Of a DNA stretch of 64,000 bases, positions 59,928 to 64,000 are shown in pieces. Both the position numbers and the translations under genes were made by a program. The stretch comes from CBDATB01 sp965199745. GTDB taxonomy: Bacteria > Bacteroidota > Bacteroidia > Cytophagales > Flammeovirgaceae. Below the pieces are notes generated by a model. That model searched no databases, had not been told where the DNA came from, and saw only the letters and a program-made list of their open reading frames with translations. The DNA lies in the NCBI GenBank assembly GCA_965199745.1, contig CBDATB010000012.1, positions 372,001 through 436,000 on the forward strand. The letters run 5' to 3'. Numbering within the stretch: the first letter of the stretch is position 1; every line of letters starts with the position of its first letter.

Positions 59928-60476
59928 TTAGTTTAGCTGAAATTTTAAAAGAATTAGAGAAAAAACTGAGTAATTAATTATATCTTGATAGTTTGCTTCT
60001 ACTCCTTCTGAAATAATTGTTTTGCCTTTATTATCTTCAATTTGTTTGATGCGCAGGATTTTCATTAGGATAATATCAGTAATACTATTTACGCGCATTT
60101 CTCGCCACGCTTCTGCGTAATCTTGATTTTTATTTTTCATCAAGTCGAGTGTTTTTGTTGCTTGACTGTTGTAGTTTTTCATCAGTTCGTTTGTTGGTAT
60201 TTCAAGTCGGGGGTCGTTTACATAATTTAATTGGAGGAGTGCTATGATGCAGTAATTGATAATAGCTACAAATTCACTTTCGATATTATCTGTAATTTTT
60301 TGCGTACCTTTTTCTTGAATAGATCGTATTCTTTGGGCTTTTATATAAATTTGGTCGGTAATGGAGGGGGGTCTCATGATGCGCCATGCTGTGCCATAGT
60401 CTTGTGTTTTTTTTTTAAAAATGCTTTGGCAATAAATGCTTATTTTTTGGTAATTTTCTAGGGTTTTTTTTTTCAA
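59928..60476 (-). CDS. DUF1599 protein with two tandem copies
   Basis: A 182-residue protein of the DUF1599 family. It consists of two copies of one unit: KKTQDYGTAWRIMRPPSITD ... IIALLQL (about 22-84) and NKNQDYAEAWREMRVNSITD ... FSLILLK (about 115-179). Each copy has the pattern K-x-x-DYxxAWRxMR, then a helix ending ExxxxIINY. The family has been linked by comparative genomics to nucleotide modification, but function is not established. The start is TTG; no ATG exists before residue 38. It diverges from folP. Confidence 0.8.
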   Translation of the reverse strand: MKKKTLENYQKISIYCQSIFKKKTQDYGTAWRIMRPPSITDQIYIKAQRIRSIQEKGTQKITDNIESEFVAIINYCIIALLQLNYVNDPRLEIPTNELMKNYNSQATKTLDLMKNKNQDYAEAWREMRVNSITDIILMKILRIKQIEDNKGKTIISEGVEANYQDIINYSVFSLILLKFQLN

Positions 60477-60513
60477 AGCAGTGGGCTATTTGCATAGCAT
60501 TTAATTGGGAAGG

Positions 60514-60521
60514 CAAATTTA
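60514..60521 (-). promoter_or_regulatory. possible DUF1599 gene promoter -7 box
   Basis: Minus-strand TAAATTTG followed by CC matches TAnnTTTG, about 38 bases before the TTG start. It lies in the 61-base divergent gap shared with folP. Confidence 0.4.
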
Positions 60522-60537
60522 TATTATTTTTTGTTCA

Positions 60538-61366
60538 ATGGAAGACTACCATACACTTAATTTAAACGGTAAGCTTTTTGTTTTGAATCGGCCCAAAGTG
60601 ATGGGTATTCTGAATGTAACTCCTAATTCTTTTTATGATGGGGGTAGGTATATGAGAGAAAAGCCACTTCTTTTGCGTTTAGAGCAGATGTTAGGAGATG
60701 GAGCTGACATAATAGATGTAGGTGGTTATTCTTCTCGGCCTGGTGCTGAGGATATTTCTGTAGGGGAAGAGAAAAAACGAGTGTCCCGCGCTATTGGCTC
60801 TATTTTAGAGTTTTTTCCTAATACAATTATTTCTGTTGATACATTTAGAAGTGAAGTAGCAGCAATGGCGGCGGGGTATGGGGGCTTTAATGATCAATGA
60901 TATTTCTGGTGGTCAACAAGACGAGAATATGCTCAAAGTGGTTGCTGGTTTGCACATTCCTTATATCATGATGCACATGCGCGGCACTCCTCAGAGTATG
61001 CAATCTCACACTAATTATCAGGATATTATATTAACTCTTTTAGATTATTTTGCTACACGTATGGCTGTATATAAGCAATTGGGCGGAAAAGATTTGATTA
61101 TAGATCCGGGATTTGGTTTTGCTAAAAGCTTATTGCATAACTATGATTTGTTAGAAGGTCTGTCAATATTTAAAAGACTGAATGCACCGATTTTGGTAGG
61201 TGTTTCTCGAAAATCTATGATTTATAAAAAGTTAGGTATTACTGCCGCTGAAGCTCTCAATGGAACAACGGCCCTCAATACTTTTGCTCTATGTAAAGGA
61301 GCAAACATATTGAGGGTGCATGATGTTAAAGAGGCTTGTCAAATTATAGAGCTATTCTTTGAATAG
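60538..61366 (+). pseudogene. folP: dihydropteroate synthase with a frameshift
   Basis: The enzyme that joins pterin and 4-aminobenzoate for folate. The first frame (60538-60900) has GILNVTPNSFYDGG and IDVGGYSSRPGA and then runs into a stop at 60898-60900. The second frame (open from 60878 to 61366) continues with MINDISGG, MHMRGTP, DPGFGF and GVSRKS. Taking one base out of the GGGGG run at 60880-60884 rejoins them with the expected sequence (AAGYGALMINDISGG), so one extra base is present. All other motifs are kept, which suggests a recent mutation, a length-variable G-run or a sequencing error. The usual Asp of TPDSF is Asn here. cdaA follows. Confidence 0.85.
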
Positions 61367-61455
61367 AATGACTGATAAAGTTTTTTTGAGTTTTGCCAAA
61401 TTGAGTTTACTAATTGTCTTATATCGTATTTGTTTAAGTAATAATAAACTATTAA

Positions 61456-62298
61456 TTGATTTTGTTATTTTCCATAGGGTTTTTAGAAATTGGCTGGTCG
61501 AGTGTGATAGATATTTTACTCGTATCTGTTTTATTGTATAATTTGTATAAACTTTTCAAGGGTGGTGTTGCGTTGCGGGTATTTGTTGGTTTTCTGGCAT
61601 TATACCTTTTCTATTTGGTAGTAGAGGCGACTGAGATGGAGCTATTGTCTACTATTTTGGGTCAGTTTATGAATGTAGGTGTGATTGCTTCGATCATACT
61701 CTTTCAACAAGAGATACGCAAGTTTCTATTGCTTATTGGTAAGACTGCTAATTTTAATCAATTTAAATTATGGAGTCTAATCAAAATTAATCACTACTTA
61801 GATAAAGAAGTTATTGATTCTACTCCTATTTTAGAGGCTATAAAAGTAATGGCTAGGGACAAAACAGGTGCTTTGATCGTAATTTCTAAAAATGAGAGTT
61901 TAAAATTTTACGTAGATAGTGGTGATATACTTGATGCTAGTATTTCTAAACGCTTGCTATTGTCTATATTTTTCAAAAATAACCCTTTGCATGATGGTGC
62001 TGTTATTATCTATAAAGATAGGGTAGTTGCTGCGTGCTGCATTCTTCCTGTTTCAGAAAACAGAGATATTCCTGCGCATATGGGTTTGCGCCACCGTGCT
62101 GCTATTGGTTTGACGGAGCAGGTAGATGTTGCCGTATTAATTGTTTCTGAGGAAACAGGTCAGTTGTCTTTCGTTAGGAACAGAAAGATATTTGCTAATC
62201 TTTCGATCTTAGAAATTCGTCAAAAAATCAATAATTATTTACTTTCGGATATTTCGGAAGAATCTAAACATCCTATTGTTCAATCGCAGGTATTGTGA
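61456..62298 (+). CDS. cdaA: diadenylate cyclase (CdaA/DacA type)
   Basis: Makes cyclic di-AMP, a second messenger for osmotic and cell-wall control. About three N-terminal membrane helices (to residue 75) precede the DAC domain (about 100-260) with its catalytic HDGAV and RHR motifs (HMGLRHRAAIG). Starts are TTG at 61456 or 61462, since an in-frame stop at 61453-61455 excludes anything longer and no ATG precedes the conserved GFLEIGW. It follows folP by 89 bases, a pair conserved in Bacteroidota. The regulator cdaR and glmM, common partners in Firmicutes, are absent. Its end overlaps rsmG by 19 bases. Confidence 0.92.
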   Translation: MILLFSIGFLEIGWSSVIDILLVSVLLYNLYKLFKGGVALRVFVGFLALYLFYLVVEATEMELLSTILGQFMNVGVIASIILFQQEIRKFLLLIGKTANFNQFKLWSLIKINHYLDKEVIDSTPILEAIKVMARDKTGALIVISKNESLKFYVDSGDILDASISKRLLLSIFFKNNPLHDGAVIIYKDRVVAACCILPVSENRDIPAHMGLRHRAAIGLTEQVDVAVLIVSEETGQLSFVRNRKIFANLSILEIRQKINNYLLSDISEESKHPIVQSQVL

Positions 62299-62927
62299 GC
62301 GACAGGCAGATAAATGATTTTTTTGCTTTCAAAAAAGTCTTCATCAAAATAGTCAGACAGGTCTTTTTGTAGGTACTTGTAGCTGATTTTTTGAAGTTCT
62401 TGGCTTAAATCACCTCCTTTTAAACAAATAATACCGTTCTTAGTGTTGTGTTTATGATTATGATGAATGCGTTGTTGTCCCCAGATACATAATTGCTGGA
62501 TGCTTGCTGTGGCTCTGCTCACTACAAAATCAAATTTTTCTTTGACTTTTTCAGCTCTCTGGTGTTGAGCATTCACATTGATTATTTTTAATTGTGTGCA
62601 TATGTTTTTTATTACGCTAATTTTTTTTGCTCTAGCGTCGATTAAATCAAAATGACTTTCGGGAAACAGAATAGCCAAGGGAATACCTGGGAATCCTCCT
62701 CCTGTGCCAATGTCAAGGATACTTGTACCCTGATGGAATGAGATAAATTTGGCAATGGATAAAGAGTGTAGCACATGTCTTTTGTAAAGATTATGAATGT
62801 CTTTTCGAGAGATTACATTTATTTTTTGGTTCCATTGTTTGTATAAGTTATATAACTGGCTTAATTGTTTTTTCTGGGTATTTGTCAGGTTTGGGAAATA
62901 CTTATTAATTATTGATGAATCATTCAC
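62280..62927 (-). CDS. rsmG: 16S rRNA (guanine527-N7)-methyltransferase RsmG
   Basis: Methylates G527 of 16S rRNA with S-adenosylmethionine. The SAM-binding loop ILDIGTGGGFPGIPLAI and the following LIDARAKK are present, as is the later VVSRATA. At 215 residues it has normal length. The start is GTG at 62925-62927; no ATG is available nearby. It lies 21 bases after menE on the same strand and its 3' end overlaps the convergent cdaA gene by 19 bases. Confidence 0.93.
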   Translation of the reverse strand: MNDSSIINKYFPNLTNTQKKQLSQLYNLYKQWNQKINVISRKDIHNLYKRHVLHSLSIAKFISFHQGTSILDIGTGGGFPGIPLAILFPESHFDLIDARAKKISVIKNICTQLKIINVNAQHQRAEKVKEKFDFVVSRATASIQQLCIWGQQRIHHNHKHNTKNGIICLKGGDLSQELQKISYKYLQKDLSDYFDEDFFESKKIIYLPVAHNTCD

Positions 62928-62948
62928 TCTGAATCTGTATATTTTAAT

Positions 62949-64000
62949 TTACTTAGCACTTTGTGATAGGGTTTTTTTTCTGTTAATTTTCCCATTTTCT
63001 GTATAAACAAATTTGGGAATAAAGATGATTTCTTTGGGTACATAATAATAAGAAAGTGTATTTTCTATCATTTTCTTGAGTGGTGCTGTTGGGATTTGTT
63101 TACCTTCTATTAACAGAATAAGTTTTTGACCGAGTATTGGATCTTTTTTACTGGAGAGGAAGAAATTATTTTTTAGGAAGGGCTTAATTATCTGTTCGAT
63201 TTCTTCGGGAATAATTTTAATACCGCCGGAATTAATGATAAGATCATGCCGTCCTAACCACTCAAATTGTTTACTTCCATTTAATTTGACTACATCATTT
63301 GTGGTGATTGATTGCTCAATAAGATGAGGGGCTTTGATGATAAGGCAATTTCTTTTATCAATACTGAAGTTAATATTTGGGAGTGCATAGAAATATTTTT
63401 GTAGTTTTTTGCCTCCTATTTTTTTAAGTGCTACATGAGTAATAGTTTCGGTCATTCCGTAAGTGTGGTAAATATTGTTATTTAGTTTACTTAATTGGGT
63501 CTGTAGATTGTTTGGGATATGAGTTCCTCCAATAATAAGGGTTTTCACTTTTTTCAACTCATTGAAGCTATGGTATACTTGGTTAGGAGTCATTGCAGTA
63601 AAATCTATAGGTGTTTTTATCTGTTTTAAAGGTTGTGTGCTGGGTTTTGTAAATATTAAATTTAATTGTAGTACAAAAGCTCGGACTATCATCATTTTCC
63701 CGGCGATATAATTTGCAGGCAGGCATAATAAAGTGCTTTGTTTTTTTTGCAATGACAAAAATTTTCCGGTCATTTCAGCACTTTTTACCATCCTATTTTT
63801 TTGCAGTTGAATACTTTTAGGTTTACCTGTTGAGCCGGAAGTTTTTACGTTGATGTGGGGTTTGTCGTCGAGCCATGATGATATAAAGGAGTATAGTTTT
63901 TTTTCCCAGGACTCGGGGTAGGATATGAGTTTTTGTTTGCAAAGATTTCTTAACTGGTCTTTGGAAAATCTTTGATGATTAATGATAAATTCTGATATTT
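62949..64000 (-). CDS. menE: o-succinylbenzoate-CoA ligase-like enzyme, cut by window edge
   Basis: An AMP-forming acyl-CoA synthetase. The frame stays open to the right edge of the window, so about 350 residues are visible and the start lies outside. Motifs: the phosphate loop TSGSTGKPKSIQL near 63845-63810, YHTYGMTETITH, the adenylate-site WLGRHDLIINSGG, and a C-terminal lysine region ENGKINRKKTL. The compact size and sequence fit MenE of menaquinone synthesis in Bacteroidota; another acyl-CoA ligase cannot be excluded. A start at the internal ATG at 63791 is wrong because it would leave out the phosphate loop. rsmG follows after 21 bases. Confidence 0.8.
   Translation of the reverse strand, partial: ISEFIINHQRFSKDQLRNLCKQKLISYPESWEKKLYSFISSWLDDKPHINVKTSGSTGKPKSIQLQKNRMVKSAEMTGKFLSLQKKQSTLLCLPANYIAGKMMIVRAFVLQLNLIFTKPSTQPLKQIKTPIDFTAMTPNQVYHSFNELKKVKTLIIGGTHIPNNLQTQLSKLNNNIYHTYGMTETITHVALKKIGGKKLQKYFYALPNINFSIDKRNCLIIKAPHLIEQSITTNDVVKLNGSKQFEWLGRHDLIINSGGIKIIPEEIEQIIKPFLKNNFFLSSKKDPILGQKLILLIEGKQIPTAPLKKMIENTLSYYYVPKEIIFIPKFVYTENGKINRKKTLSQSAK

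Noticed and set aside
60878..61366. Second half of folP as an independent gene
   Set aside because: It begins in the middle of a conserved domain and continues the first half exactly once one base is removed.
61359..61541. 60-codon ORF between folP and cdaA
   Set aside because: Overlaps the conserved N-terminal region of cdaA in another frame and resembles nothing.
63789..63791. ATG at 63791 as the true start of the AMP-ligase gene
   Set aside because: The frame upstream is open to the window edge and encodes the essential TSGSTGKPK loop.
1..64000. CRISPR array, phage, transposon or defence island
   Set aside because: No regularly spaced repeats, no integrase, transposase or phage genes and no known defence families were found among the genes.

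Overview
The window is an ordinary AT-rich bacterial chromosome segment from a member of the Bacteroidota. Evidence for this: the gene order acpP-fabF-rnc and the pair folP-cdaA, families mostly restricted to the phylum (DUF4290, DUF4834, DUF4301, the gliding protein GldG), bacillithiol synthesis (bshA), absence of Shine-Dalgarno sequences before most genes, and promoter boxes of the Bacteroidota type (TAnnTTTG, in one case with TTG exactly 19 bases upstream). A two-subunit haem-copper oxidase points to aerobic respiration. Order or family cannot be fixed from the sequence alone; Chitinophagales, Saprospirales or Cytophagales relatives are all plausible.

Layout. 0-8 kb: typA, a von Willebrand factor A protein, a lipoprotein, then a 1202-residue lipoprotein joining cytochrome c, PA14, a beta-propeller and DUF1080. 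8-12 kb: queuosine-precursor transporter and cytochrome oxidase subunits I and II. 12-21.6 kb: DUF4340, thyA-DUF4301, a DMT permease, a close-packed reductase-membrane protein-bshA unit and a barrel protein. 21.9-33.6 kb: fatty acid desaturase, moaA, a large BNR-repeat protein, DUF4834, gyrB with a small lipoprotein, aldo/keto reductase, panD with a flippase-like protein, and a MOSC protein. 33.6-46.5 kb: DUF4290-pcrA, a barrel protein with a Big2-DM13 lipoprotein, acpP-fabF-rnc, a GH3/serine-hydrolase fusion and an ArnT-like glycosyltransferase. 47-51.7 kb: lipid hydroxylase-alkylation repair-mrp-nfu operon, then gldG. 51.9-64 kb: grpE-dnaJ, ctp-DUF58, gcvP, rpmE, DUF1599, a frameshifted folP followed by cdaA, and rsmG with the edge-truncated menE.

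The genes are mainly housekeeping: folate and one-carbon metabolism (thyA, gcvP, folP), coenzyme A to acyl carrier protein (panD, acpP, fabF), Fe-S assembly (nfu, mrp), molybdenum cofactor (moaA, MOSC), protein folding (grpE, dnaJ), redox buffering (bshA) and envelope functions. I found no phage, IS element, CRISPR array, tRNA, rRNA or recognisable defence cluster, and no clearly new multi-gene system. The points most worth checking are the folP frameshift, the high share of non-ATG starts (about ten of some fifty genes, seven of them TTG), inverted repeats at the promoters or leaders of the desaturase, DMT permease and gcvP genes, the DM13 lipoprotein/barrel pair, gldG without gldF, and the multidomain cytochrome lipoprotein.
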